A stretch of 64,000 bases of DNA from Sisyra terminalis (Eukaryota; Arthropoda; Insecta; Neuroptera; Sisyridae). Every line of letters begins with the position of its first letter. The stretch's first letter is position 1. The stretch spans positions 13,785,689-13,849,688 of the forward strand of contig OY292274.1 of assembly GCA_958496175.1 (NCBI GenBank), read 5' to 3'. Below are positions 1 to 14,842 of the stretch, in pieces. Made by a program: the position numbers and the translations under genes. The notes below the pieces were generated by a model. It worked only from the letters and a program-made list of their open reading frames with translations. It was not told the DNA's origin and ran no database searches.

Positions 1-2260
1 TTAACTGTTAGCTATCCTACCAAACGAAAACACCTGAAGAAATCAATAATTAGTTTTATTCCGAAAAAAAGTAAATATTTAAATGATAACCATGATAAAA
101 ATCAGTTAACGTCTAGATTTGTTAAGTAGGCATGATAATTTTTATTTTTTGACATTTTTTTACCACAATATTTATTTATTCTTCTAGTAATAAAACGTAC
201 GTTTAACATTGTTGTCAATAGAGAATTCAAAACATATGTACCCCCCACGATGCTGCTCCTAGCGGATCTTTTTCTAATCTTCCCAGGAAAAAGACAAATT
301 TAAAATAATTTTAAGATATAAGTAGCCGTTTCTTTTATAAAGCTGATAGGAATTTTTTATTTCACTATGAATACTTTTTTTCCTGTTATTCATCATCTGA
401 AATGTACACAAAATAAGAAGTTTTTTCGTTGAAATGTTCTTTTGAAGAAATAAAATTTACATCAATTTTAAAATGAAGTACATTTAATATTATATCAGTT
501 ACATATGTTCGAAAAATGAACGATGTTTTTTTTTTAAATTTTCTAAGATCGAGCAAAATAATTAAATTGCAAAAGCTCTACCTTCTGGTAACGGTATTGA
601 GTTCTCTTAAGAGTTTTTATAACGTTTCGTTTACTATTCATAAATTTTATTTCGCAATATCATAGTTTTAATATCTTTCATTACAAACGCCACAGAAAGG
701 AAAATTTTGTTATTTCATTAACTGTGAGTTTTATGTAAATAGTTTTTGTTTACGATTTCATCTTACGTTTTCATGAATTTAAAGTTGGAATAACACATAA
801 ATCATCCATTCTAACGTTTATCTGGCAAACACCGAACAAAATTTACATTAAATTTTAATTACCTTCGAAAAAGAATAGTGAAAAAGTGGAAATCTCTCCG
901 TGTAGATTTCTGCATTTAATGGTTTTGAAATAGAAATATGCAAATTTCGTAATTAAAGTTACCTGGGTGTGGTGAATTGGTCGTAATGATGTGGTCCAAT
1001 ATTCTCGTTCGGCAGAGGAGAAATTCTTGAGTACCATAGTGTACAACAGCTGGCATTACTTATTTATGATTTGATACTATCAGCATCGTAAGTTATTAGA
1101 TCGTGTCCATGAATTATATTGAGTCAATTAGGTTTGCAGATATTGCAATGTTGTCGCTCGAATGGAGTTCCATCACCTATCTGGCTGTTGAATACTCATC
1201 TGGTATTCAAAGTTCATAGTTTATGTTTATCTACGTGGAACTATTAATGAGACCTATTCTCTTATAACAAATGGCTAATTTTCTCGGTTGCCAGTTGTCA
1301 GTCGCTATAGTCTCCAGTCTCATTCTTATATACTAATAAGCAGAATATGAATTCAACCTCAAAACACACCCGTTCCGATGTTCAGTTCTGTGCTTTCTGC
1401 TTGTGAAATATATTTGATTAATGGTAGCGTAATTTACAAGTTATAAGCATTCTATTCATTGTTTACAAATATGCCGTTTTGATGACTACTCCAAATAGCT
1501 GTAACGTAAACTATTTACAGAAAATTTATATCTTGTCAGCTAATTCTTCCCACTTCGTTTGCGTAGAATATATACTAATTGATTTTTATTTTTTTGTTTA
1601 TACATTTTCTGGTTAAAGAGGCTCGTTTTGATTATGTGTCAATGTAATTGCGTTATATAACGTTGACAGGGTGTCCAGGTTTTCTTTAACACAAATTTCC
1701 TGACTTTCTACCCTAAAATTCTTAATACTCCTTTACCTTATTTATAAGAAAACTTCTAAACTAGAAACTGATCATTTTACAATCAACAAAAATAACTGTT
1801 TCCTTTAAGTCAATCTTCTCTTAAGTACTTTAAAAGTGAAAATAATAAATTAAAGACAATGATTAAAGTAGAATTGATTACAGATAATCTAATTTAGTTT
1901 TGTATCAGCATTTATATAAAAACATTCATTTAAGTAAAAGATTATTTTCTCAATACTGAAAAACATTGTAGCTAAGAGATTATTGTGTAAGAAGGTAAAT
2001 GACGTTCTTAAGCAATGTAAAGCGTGTAATTCTTCCGTCATCGCGTGTTAAGTGCAGAATTTTGCTCTACAACATAATTCTAACAATAGAAAAATAAACA
2101 TTCAAGTATGTACACTAAACCATGTCAACAACAATTATCTCATTTATTTTAAGCTTTCATTTTGTCCAGTTGTGATGGTGAATGGTCATGCAACCGTAAG
2201 CTTTTTCAACTTGATGTACTAATTTTATAATATAACTATTAAAAATATATTTACAATGTA
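1..2260. other. AT-rich stretch, no gene seen
   Basis: No splice-bounded coding segment, RNA gene or repeat family is recognised. If the Sidestep-like gene continues to the left, this is intron. Short open frames here, including the minus-strand one at 855-1046, carry no recognisable motif. Confidence 0.5.
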
Positions 2261-2282
2261 GCTAGGTATGTGTAATATTTTC

Positions 2283-3875
2283 TACACTTGTATATAAAAT
2301 TCTTACGTTTGTTTGTACATTTCAATTTTTAATCCAATTTTAGGATAAATGTTTGTTTCAAGAAGATGCCCTTATTCAAAATTTAATATTTTTAAATTTT
2401 TGTTTGTCTGTATGTCTCTTTAAAATTAAGAACAAAACAATCGAGTTTAATGAAATTTGCTTTTAACATCCAATACAGTTACCCACTCACATAAGGCTAT
2501 TTATCATTCCTTAAAAATAATAAGGAAAGATATCCCCAAACTAAAAAAAATACTTTAGACAGAAGAGTTATATATCATTGGAAAGGTATTTAAAAGTTAG
2601 AAACTAATTTTTAATAATCTTTTTAGTTGAACTACTAACTAGAACAATTAATTTATTTTAAAGTGCAAAAAACCATTTCTTTGAAATTTAATCATTATTG
2701 TTGATTGTTGATTTACTTTACATTTTCTCATACAAACTTAGTCACCCTTTTTACTCTTTTAGGATACGAATTTAAAAAAAAAATTATCAGATGTTTATTT
2801 CTTAAAAGGAATACATCGAATATTAAAATTTCTTCAGTCAGAGGGGATATATAAAAACAGGATTTTATGTATGCACGGTTTTAAAAACGTATTTACTTTA
2901 AGTTTTGTTACTATTATTATTATTACTACTACTACTATTACCTTTTTTCGTTAATATTTCCTTATTGAATAACTCTAAGGGTCTTTTTACAACAATTTTG
3001 TAAAAATAAAATATAAAAAAAAAGTTTACTGTAAGATTCGAACCCACGTCTTTATAATTAGGAGCATCAGAATGTTAGATACGTAAGCCATTTCGCTATT
3101 AACATCAACTGTGTGTTTTATATATATAAAGGTTTATATTTCAAAGAGGCAATTTTTAAAAATTTAAATTGAATTTGCTGTGCTTTTAATCATTTCAACT
3201 AAATTTTTTTTACAGATTATTTTCTAACTTTAAATTACCTTTCCAGTGATATATAACTCACCTGTCTAGTGTAAAAATTTCTGTTTTCATCCCTATGGAA
3301 TACCTTTTTTATTATTTTTTTGAAATGATAAGTAGCCTAACGTGTGTGGGAAATTGTGTTGTATCTTAATACTAAATTTCATTAAATTCGGTTGTTCCGT
3401 TCTTTGGGCCTCATGAAACAAATATTTACCCTAAAATTAGGTTCAAAATCGAAATGTACCGACAGACGTAAGAATTTTATATATTAGTATAGATATATAG
3501 TCGTAGATACACAATGGTTATACTGGATTATGGGGGAATTGGGATTCGTGCAGTAGTATATATTTCAATTTCGTGGTAGGGTTGAGTATTGCAGGAGGGT
3601 AATAGTTTTAATTCATTTAAGTTATAATTCAACTTGAGACCGACGCTATTAAACTTGACGATAATTTTTAATTATGCGTAGATGATGAATGATTTACAGA
3701 TTATTTGGTTTATGGTAGGCATACTCAATAGACCATACTTATTATATGTATTTTTAAATATTTTTTGAAGAGTTTTTGAATATTACCAAAAATTATTTTA
3801 TTCCAAGCAACCGTTTATTAAAGAAAATGTAACTAACACCTATGTTACTCAGATGAAGTCACAGACATCAGCTAG
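2283..3875. mobile_element. Composite Helitron-like repeat, one copy apparently inserted in another in reverse
   Basis: Plus-orientation 5' sequence of the Helitron-like family (TATAAAATTCTTACG...) runs from about 2283 to 2700. A minus-orientation copy follows, with its 5' TC end at about 3491 (reverse reading TCTATACTAATATATAAAA). Plus-orientation 3' sequence then resumes from about 3498 and finishes in CATCAGCTAG|T at 3872-3875. The simplest reading is a plus Helitron interrupted by a later minus copy. The family shares the bodies of the repeats at 11471-13349, 34060-35933 and 46253-47867. CTAG|T and A|TC ends are the Helitron hallmark. No protein is encoded. Confidence 0.6.
3024..3109 (-). 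other. tRNA-like module inside the Helitron-like repeat
   Basis: On the minus strand an 86-bp segment contains a perfect B box (GGTTCGAATC, complement of 3044-3035), an A-box-like TAGCGAAATGGCTTACG and a CTCCTAA loop reminiscent of a tRNA-Arg(CCT) anticodon loop. It ends in AGTAAAC followed by a T run that could act as a Pol III stop. It matches the segment at 46698-46783. The cloverleaf is imperfect, so a tRNA-derived SINE-like fragment or tRNA pseudogene is more likely than a functional tRNA. Confidence 0.45.
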
Positions 3876-3879
3876 TACC

Positions 3880-5940
3880 CAATAAAGCAATTACATGTCA
3901 GCAATTTTTGTGATCTTTTAAAAGTTCAAGGGTTAATTCGTTGTTATTTAATGTTTCAGAAAAATATCATACGGCTTGTGATAGTTGATAAGTTCCAGTG
4001 AAAATATTTTAAGGTTATTTTTCCTCAGTTTTGGAAAAATCCATTGCACTAGCTGAAGAAAGTTTCGTAAAAAGTATCTACACCAACTCAACATTTCATT
4101 TTTCATCAATTTTTGCATTGCGATCTGCTGATTTTGACTCTCCTTTATAAAAGCAATAATAGTATTGGCCACTTCATCGTCAAAGTTCAATCTTCCACCA
4201 AATGTGTTATTTAAAAATCCAATAATTTCGCATAATGACTTTGCCACAAGTAAAAGCTAGTTGTTCAGAACATTATATAATGAATGGTATTTTTTCAGCT
4301 TCAACAGTCCAACATACTTTAGTTTTAATAAAATTCTGGTTTTCGAATGCCAACCAATCGCATATTGTTTATAGTTGATGTTGGTAGTTTATTTGTGGGT
4401 ATTCATATTTTGTTGACAATTACAAGTTTTAAGAACGTACTTATATGAGTTGCGTATAAAAGCTGCATTAACAAGATTTAAAAAGATATATTTCACGGCG
4501 TTTTTTTCTAGATAAAAAAAACTTTATTACACCATAAATTTAAAAGAATTCTCGAGATTTTCGTCTCTAAAGATTTCGATTTCCAATACACAATATTTTA
4601 TTTTTCAACGTTTTTGCCGCAAGTAATCTGGTTCGGGTTTTTGTTCAATATGTGTCAAAACCGATCGAAACTATGCCAGGTGATTAATTTACGAGTACTT
4701 CTATTTGAGTAAAAGTTCCAATTTATATTGAACAAATCAACTTGCAATAATCAAAAGCGACTCGTTTTTGCTTACAAATTAAAAATTTATCACCAACCTT
4801 TTCCGTTAATTAATAGCGTTTTCAAAGAGATCATTAAAACTTTGTGAAGAAAATTTTCAAAGGTTTGTTCGTTTCGTTTAATTATGACTAAAAAGTGCTA
4901 ATTTGACTATTTTTAATTGGAAATGGAAATCTTTGTCGTTCCGATTGAAATTGTGTTTGGGTTTCTCGTTCTGTTTTAATTGTAAAATTGTTTTTCGTCG
5001 ACAACGTCTTGAGAATGGTATGAACATTTATAAATAAATACATTTTCCATGTGACCGTTTTATGATATCCACACCCTGGAGTGAGTGGTGAGTGTTCTTT
5101 TCCCAAGTGGTTCGCTCAACCAATTCTCGGTGTGACTCAAGTAGCCATTATATGGCATTCCTGCGGAGTCGTAATTGCCTTTTTCTTACATTTAGCTTGT
5201 TCCACTAAAATGAAATGTCGTTGAGAAGATGCTTACTTTACATTAAAATCGATTCCAGTAATAATAATAAAGCGTTAAACACATATTTTCAGTTCACTAT
5301 TAAAATAACAATGGCAATTTTATTGAAATAAATGAAAGATGAAATTTTACTTATCTCAAGAAAAATGAAATGTTATTACGAAATTTTAAGAAAAGTTTCC
5401 GCTCATTCTCAAGTAAAATTCAATTCGGGTCAATCAATTGTGTAAGTATTTGGTTGTGTCATTTAAAAACTAGTATAATAAATTATTTTAAAGAATGTTT
5501 TATATAAAAAGTTAAACAATTAGTAATTAAGGGTATTTGATTTTATAATCAAATGATGAATCAAAAAGACCATAGCGATTTCTTAGAGTTAAAAAGTACT
5601 TTTCATAATATCAATATCAATATTTGCTTTCTAATTGGTGAAGTTGCAATATTTTAATTGTTTTAGATTTAAACCTTTTACGGTCGGTTTTCATCAAGTT
5701 ACATCTCTCAAGTGGAATAGTTGTGGCTTTCGAATCCAAAGCCGTATTCATTACGAGTAATTTGTATGAATGGTGAAAAATTTAATTTTCATATGGCTGT
5801 CTCTTACACAATTTTAAAATGCCACATTTAAATAAATTTGAGCGATAAATAAGGATGACTACTATATTTTACTTATATTTAAAGGATCTAGGCGACTGAG
5901 CATTTGAAAACTGCACCCGCATTCAATGAAAGATTCATTT
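3880..5940. other. AT-rich stretch, no gene seen
   Basis: A minus-strand open frame of 99 codons (4247-3948) is the longest here, and its NFDDEV-like run weakly recalls a mariner transposase C-terminus. The catalytic region that should precede it is absent. Another minus-strand frame at 5106-4888 has no recognisable motif. Nothing else is supported. Confidence 0.4.
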
Positions 5941-5946
5941 AAATTT

Positions 5947-5948
<2 letters not shown>

Positions 5949-5987
<39 letters not shown>
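5949..5987. repeat. (TA)n microsatellite
   Basis: About 19 TA units. It creates a spurious open reading frame of alternating Tyr and Ile. Confidence 0.9.
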
Positions 5988-5989
<2 letters not shown>

Positions 5990-6127
5990 ATTTACACGAA
6001 ATCTTTACACGTCTTGGTCGAGGACTTAAAATTAATATTAAGGGCTCAAACTTTCAGAGAATTATTTTTTTGGTATTTCCAACAAAATTTCACGATGGGA
6101 CCAACAAAAGTCAAAAAAAAAATCACC

Positions 6128-6130
<3 letters not shown>

Positions 6131-6161
<31 letters not shown>
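6131..6161. repeat. (TA)n microsatellite
   Basis: About 15 TA units, 145 bp after the previous TA array. Confidence 0.9.
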
Positions 6162-6166
<5 letters not shown>

Positions 6167-6341
6167 AGCCTCTCTTCAAAAGCTTCCAACACATGCGCTG
6201 TTGTATTTGGCTTTGGCTTAGGTCAACTAAAATTTGTGCTTGCGTAAATGAAGCTGGTAGTTAATTCTTGAGCAGTTTTTTGTTTACTGTACAGTACGCT
6301 ACCCATTATAAACAGACCAGTGGAAATCATGAATAGGAATA

Positions 6342-8432
6342 GGCCCCCAAATAGGAACCTATGTCGAAACTTATGTTAAAATATCGGCTTGATATACAAA
6401 CACATTTTATATACTTTTCGCGACCAAATTCCTCTTTGACCTTGAGATATGGGCAAAAATGTCCCCCCGCATGGCTATTTTTCAAAGTTATATATATCAG
6501 AAACTAATTAAGCTAGAGAAGTGAAACCAATGCGAGGCTTTAGATTATTTTACAGAGTATAGCATATTTTATTTTGAAATTTTTAGAAAAAAAAATTATA
6601 CAAAATAAAATCCAAAAAGCAAAGGAACTAATTTTTTTTTCTGTTCTCTAAAAATGACAATCACGAAAAAAATACATTTTATGCTTCTACATGAGCACTA
6701 TAACTCATAAAAATTGCGTGAAAAAATAGTTGGTGCAAAATTTTGAAAAAAAATGAAATGTGATTTACGGCTTGTAGTATACCTCGGTTTTATTTTTTTT
6801 CGAAGTGTTTCAACAACTTTTTTTCACAAAACTTCAATAAACGTAGGCCACATATAGGAGTAAAACATATATTATTTTTATAATTGCAAGTCTAAGGAAA
6901 CATAAAAAAAATTTTTTTTATTAGTTTTTTGTTTTTCTATATTTACTCTTATGATGATTACATTCATGATCAAAATAATTGATCCCAAAAGAAAAAAAAG
7001 ACAACTAGTGTTTAATTTTTATTAAAATAAGAATAAAAAAAAATTATCGTCACTGTTATAATTTATTACAACTGGAATACTATGCGTCTCCAATTAATTC
7101 TGGGTACATATTGACGGCATCTGAATTACTTGGTTTTCTTCGTTTAGCTTAGGATATTATTCACTGGCTCATACCAAAATTTTTACAGGCTCTACCTAAA
7201 GTGGGCGAATAAATGAACTATCAAATAATTTTTTAAAACAATGTGTAAAGTAAGCACCTAATATAATTAGGGTAGAAGTAAAATCAAGACATATGTTTAA
7301 ATAGCAAAGATGGTCGTATATACAATAATTATATTTCGATGGTAAATATTGCAACAGTATTTTCCGTTATTCCTGTGATTCTCCAATAGAAAATTTACAG
7401 TGGGATATTGTTCTCATGCAACAACTTTTACTTTTTATTTTTCATATGAACAATAATTATCCAGAATTCTGCGTCCTACGAGATACTAACTAAATTATTT
7501 TAGGTTCATAATATTCCAGTTGTAATAAATTATAGCAGGGCCAATAATTTTTTTTATTCTTATTTTAATAAAAATTGAACACTAGTTGTTTTTTTTTCTT
7601 TTGGGATCAATTATTTTGATCTTGAAAGTAATCATCTTAAGAGTAAATATACAAAAACAAAAAAACTAATAAAAATTTTTTTTTTTATGTTTCCTTAGAA
7701 TTACAATTATGAAAATAATATATGTTTTTCTCCTATATGAAGCGTATTTTTTATTGAAGTTTAGAAAAAAAAGTAGGTGAAATACTTCGAAAAAAAATAA
7801 AACCGAGATATACTACTAGGCGTAAATCACATTTCATTTTTTTTTCAAATTGTTGCAATAACTATTTTTCACGCAATTTTTATGAGACAAAGAAATAAAT
7901 AAAAATATATATAAAACAAATAATATTTAAGTGAGTGGGGACCGTCGCGGGATGGAATCCCCAACAGGTGACAAGTGAATCTGACTAAGGTTAGCTTCTA
8001 CATATTAGCCAAACTGGAAAGCCAATTCGGCAATAAGTTAAAGACTTTAAAAAAAAAAAAAAAAAATTTATGAGTTATAGTGCTCATGTAGAAGCATAAA
8101 ATATATTCTTTCGTAATTGTCATTTTCAGAGAACAGATAAAAAAATATTTTATTTGTTTTTTGGATTTTTTTGTATAATTTTCTTTTTTAAAAATTTCAA
8201 AAAAATATATGATATACTCTGTAAAATAATCTAAAGCCTCACGTTGGTTACACTTCTCTAACTTTATTAGTGGTTGAAATATATAACTTTGAAAAATAGC
8301 CATGTGGGGGGACATTTTTGCCCATATCTCAAGATAAAAGAGGAATTTGATCGCGAAAAGTATATAAAATGTGTTTGTATATCAAGCCGATATTTTAACA
8401 TAAGTTTCGACATAGGTTCCTATTTGGGGGCC
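6342..8432. mobile_element. 2.1-kb palindromic (foldback) repeat
   Basis: The left arm runs from GGCCCCCAAATAGGAACC at 6342 inward to about 7082. The right arm runs from about 7512 to the reverse complement GGTTCCTATTTGGGGGCC ending at 8432. The arms match over about 740 bp with scattered differences, and the unmatched centre is about 430 bp. The right arm is interrupted by a 180-bp retroposon (7887-8066). No clear target duplication was found at the outer ends. Open frames inside are by-products of A/T runs. Probably a non-autonomous DNA transposon with long inverted repeats; the superfamily is unknown. Confidence 0.7.
7887..8066 (+). mobile_element. 180-bp poly(A)-tailed retroposon nested in the palindrome arm
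   Basis: The opposite arm supplies the empty site, showing precisely what was inserted. The insert is flanked by TTTATGAG at 7879-7886 and 8067-8074, a target-site duplication. It contains a G+C-rich body (about 7930-8035, including GTCGCGGGATGGAATCCCC) and ends in about 18 A. This is the structure of a SINE or a short 5'-truncated LINE 3' end. No Pol III A/B boxes are obvious, so a LINE tail is slightly favoured. Confidence 0.7.
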
Positions 8433-8439
8433 AACTCGC

Positions 8440-11400
8440 CATGTGGATCCTGCTAGACCCTTTATGTGTTTGTTTCGTTTTACTGTCGCTTTTACATATT
8501 AAAATTGCAAAATTAATATTGCAAAATTGACGAATTATTGGAACAAAGGTTGATAAAAATAGTGTGTGTACTAATGTCCGGGCGTGAGAAGTTATACTAC
8601 TTCGGTATAGTTAAAAATATGTTTTCAATCCACTACCGTAGCCTCTTCCGGTAGTGCCTGAACTGGCTAACTTCAAAGAACATTCAAAGTTATGGTAGAA
8701 TGTATACAATCATAAAATATTTCTAATACAGAGCTGCACAAATGTGGTGGGTTGGTTCTTTAGGAGAGGGAATTACGAAAAACAAATTTGGAAAACTCGA
8801 TGAAATTCATAATTTCAAAGTTCATTTATCATAGAAAATCAAAGATCAATCTTTAAATAAAATAAGCCTTCTACTATTCAAAATTGAAAGAAAAAAATAT
8901 TTAGCATGTTAAGAGACGCAAAAATCCTGTGAAATAAAGCTGAATATTTCCATAGTACTAATCCCATTATGGCAAATTCCAATAGCTGGAGGATTTAGCT
9001 GCTCTATGTCTCTTTAAAAACAATATCCAAAACATAAGGGATGATATGATCAAAGCATACTGTTTTAAAACACTCTTAATATTTCACACTTCAAAAGAAT
9101 AAGTGTATTTCTACAAGATTAGGGAATTGCGAAGTATAATTTCTTTCCTACAAATATAACTTAAACTGGTAAGCTATCATTTATTTTTTAAAAGGTATTA
9201 TGTTAAACTTTGCAGGATATTAAATAAAACTAATCTACGTAAAAAAGGTGCTACTTCTGATTGTAAGACAAAGAAATTCAAATGAATTATAGAACCTAAG
9301 ATTTTCTCAATAAAAGTTTTGATGTGATTTTAACATATTATTTTTATTTGTGCACTAATATAAAGGGTTTATGAAACAATATTTTTATATATGTTTTTGT
9401 ATTTCATCAAATTTTTTTGATAAAGACGAGAAAATTTTCATAGTGACATAAATACGTAGATTTGCTGATTAACAACGGTCTTAGTGCTTTTGTGTGGGAC
9501 GTTTTCCATGTTTTATTTTAAATACCAAAGTTTCAAAAGCTATTACAACCTTAGTAAATCTCAATTGGCTGATATGATAATATGTAAAATCATTTCGTCA
9601 ATATATAAATTGGAGTTATTGAAAATAGAAGAGAATTCTTGAATTAAAAGCTTTCAGTGAAACGGATTTTCAACGACATTACAAATCAAAGGAATTATGT
9701 TTGATTTGAAATATGGAAAAAAACTACATCCATCACGATACAAATATGAATGAATAGAAGAAAAAAGTATTTACAAAAAAATTTCAATGACGAAAAAGTA
9801 CTGTAAAAAACTAAGTGAAACATAATTAGCTTGATGAATAACATGCTCGACATTATAAAGTCATCGAAGACAAATTGAAAATACAGTAACAAAGAAAAAG
9901 TTTTCCAACGACATAATACAGGCAGTAGATAACTTGGGCTATCATACAATGATTACACTCACCCCCAACCACTGTTCCCGGCTCACCCTCAACCAACTTA
10001 TTACAGTTTACAACGTGGAAAAATGTCGCAAAGAACACTTGAATTGAAAACCGTAAATTCATGTGCCATTAAGGTCAGAAACAGTTGGATATTCTCACGT
10101 GGTTCTAATGATTTTAGCTTCTTTTCTTTATCATTTATCATCGAGTTAATGTTCTACGTTTCATATTTTTCATTGTTAAATTTTGATTTTTGTATAATTT
10201 TCCAACTACATTATCACCACATTTCTCCTCTCAGAATCAATAATGAAAGTATCAGAATTATAAAAGTTGACGTAAGAAAAGCAAAAGAAAAAAAAATTGC
10301 ATTGAAATTTAAAATTTGTTCGTCTATTCTTTTGTCTTCCTCTTCAGCGGAAAACTAAAAAGGAATGATGATAATTTGAATTGCTAAAATTCAGGGTAAA
10401 AAGGTAGAGAATGTGTGAACTACATGACAGTGATTACAAAACTGTTATACATATATTTAAATGGGAATTGTTTTCTGTAATAGACATTGACTATTTTAAT
10501 AGAACTAGAGCACTTAAACGCTAGGTGAAAACTAGAGAGAATACCCACTTTTCCCTATTCATCACTTCACGCTTCGGGATAACGAACAATACTAACGCAA
10601 AGTAAGGAGAGATAATAAATTTTATAGTTATTGTGTTAGATTCTATAATCACAAAAGTCGAATGGATGCTCTTTATGTGTCAAAAGCATAATTATTTTGT
10701 ATGCAATAAACAGTGCTTTTCACAACAAATCAATCATCAAATATTACATAAGTCGGATTTTTTAATATTTTAGCGTGATTTTTAAAATTCGTTAAATTTT
10801 ATAGTCAATAACTATTAAACATTATCTTTTTTTTTTTGGTTAAAAACGTCGTTAATTAAATTTAATAAAAATGTGAAAGAACTCTTAAAAATAAAATATT
10901 GTAGGAATTTTTTTTTTTAAACTCACCTTATGAAAAAGTGAATAAAAGATAAAAGTTTATGAGGAGGAATTCGACATGTATTGAAATAAAAAGAAAATTG
11001 ACAAGCAAGAATTTTGCTAATAAGTTTATCAGTCAAGTTAATTAATATATATATAAACCACTTTCCTAAAAGAATAAATGGAAAACGATGATATAAAACG
11101 ATAACAAAGAAAAAAAATCAATACCTCATAACTTGATTCCCGCAATTTTCCGTTGCAAGTAATAATTTTTTTGTCACTTGTATACACATGTAATACAATT
11201 AGCAAATGCGTTCTTAATTAAAAAAAAAAGAGGCTTGAATTAAGAATAACACAAGGGTCAAATAAAATATATTAATATCTTGATGAAAGGCTAAGTATAG
11301 AAGTCAATATGATACATTCTAGGAATTTGGAAGGTGATCTTTTGGCCAACGTCGCTTTAAGTAACGTGGAGGATTTTTCAGGTGTAGATTAGAGGAAAGA

Positions 11401-11465
11401 ATTTGAACTTCTTTGAATTAAGAATTTACCAGTCTAGGGCTGGAAATATTTTGCCGCTCTTTATC
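8440..11465. other. AT-rich stretch, no gene supported
   Basis: Open frames at 9695-9949, 9853-10062 (minus) and 10023-10358 (plus) overlap each other and show no family motif. A short G+C-richer patch at 9960-10000 has splice-like borders on the minus strand but is too short to judge. Otherwise nothing is seen. Confidence 0.4.
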
Positions 11466-11470
11466 TACAA

Positions 11471-13349
<1,879 letters not shown>

Positions 13350-14842
13350 TAATCAACCGCGCAAATCACTGGTGATACGTTTTACTTAGCAATGAAATAA
13401 AATTGCTCAAGGTAAATATGATCGATGCGTCGTGTATGATTATTTAATGTACTTGTATTTAATTTTTTCATACGGTTTTAATTTCTCTACATTTCATTTT
13501 ATTTAATTTTTACCCTGAAGCATTTGCTGTCCTAAACTTTCAAACCTTATTGGAAATCGAGCTCTGGTTGTACCCGTATGCTGTGAATGATCATTTCCTT
13601 CTTTTTTTTTGTCCTGCGTATTGTTCATACAAATATACGTTTTAAGAAAAATGCCGAAAATATTTTTACATTTACACAAAATTGTTTTAGTCGGTCGTAA
13701 CGGTAGCGACTAACCATAAATCCCGTAATCACCGGAAAGCCGGAACACGGGCTTCACAGGAAATTGACAAGCTGATCAATAATTCATGCTTGAAACTAGC
13801 ATATTTAAGCAAAAACAAAGTTCAAGCACCTTACTTTCAACTGAAAAAAGTTAAAAAAAGAAACACATAAAAACAAACAAATATTTTAAGATATACTTCC
13901 AGCATATCGATTTCTCTCTAACGTTTCCCTTTAAATTTAATTCTATTTTTTTTTTCAACTTTCAATAGCAGTTCAGCTAAATTTATCGCCAAAAAATAAT
14001 GTAATTCACATATTTACTTAGGCAAGACAAGTTTCAACGGTACGTAGTTGTAATGATTTGATAAGCCTCATTAACCTTTCCATTTTCCGTTTCCTGAATA
14101 TTTGATATTTACGTTGTTACAGTTGGAATGTTTGTTGATTAGAGTAATATATAATTCATCTGACAATCGTTCAAATACGATGTGTAAATTAGCATTTTGA
14201 TTTTGTCTAACAATACAAAAATGTATTAATTATACTGGGGTGGAAATGGGGAAATTGTGCGTTGAATAAATCAGGGAAGTCATGTGAGTGTGTTATGTAA
14301 TGAAACGTGATACGGCAAGCATTACAAAAATTGTTTGTGTCAAAAATATTTAATGGGTTCGATAAAGCTGGTATGAATGCTTTCACTTGAATAGTAAAAA
14401 TGTATGTTAAATAAATAGTTAACCTTTGAACTAAAGTTTTTAACGAAAAAATAATAATCAGAATTTTTTAACATAGTGAGTTTTATAACATCAAAATTTT
14501 GGTTAAATCTTTGAATCAATTTTTAATCATTCATCATAGATGCTTTCTTACAAGAGTGATATTGAATGCTTGCAAAATTTTATTGATTTCTGTAATAGTA
14601 CAGTCATGAACGTGAAATTTATTAGTGAACTTCCCAAAACGTACATAGACTCAATTTTTTTTTATAAATTAATAGATTAGGTTCCCAACATAATTTCTGC
14701 AAAAAAATCCGTCACCAAAAAATATCTGTTTTCATTATAACTTCTGAACCGTGCTGGTATAAATAAAATAATTATTATTAAAATGAAAATGGATGAAATT
14801 TTCAACCAAAAAAGTTCTTTAATAATTTTCTGTATGTACCAT
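13350..14842. other. AT-rich stretch, no gene seen
   Basis: A slightly G+C-richer patch at about 13690-13765 contains several short inverted GC words but no open frame with splice sites. No other signal. Confidence 0.4.

Noticed and set aside
3948..4247. 99-codon minus-strand frame as a mariner transposase C-terminus
   Set aside because: Only a weak NFDDEV-like resemblance. The preceding sequence lacks the catalytic HPPYSPDL-type motif and no terminal repeats are seen.
5926..6247. Open frames of about 78 codons with Tyr-Ile runs
   Set aside because: They are created by the TA microsatellites.
9853..10062. Short Ig-like exon (LVEGEPGTVVGG) on the minus strand
   Set aside because: The block is about a dozen residues between splice-like dinucleotides. 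A domain start would be expected upstream of the Sidestep exons, not downstream, so it is probably chance.
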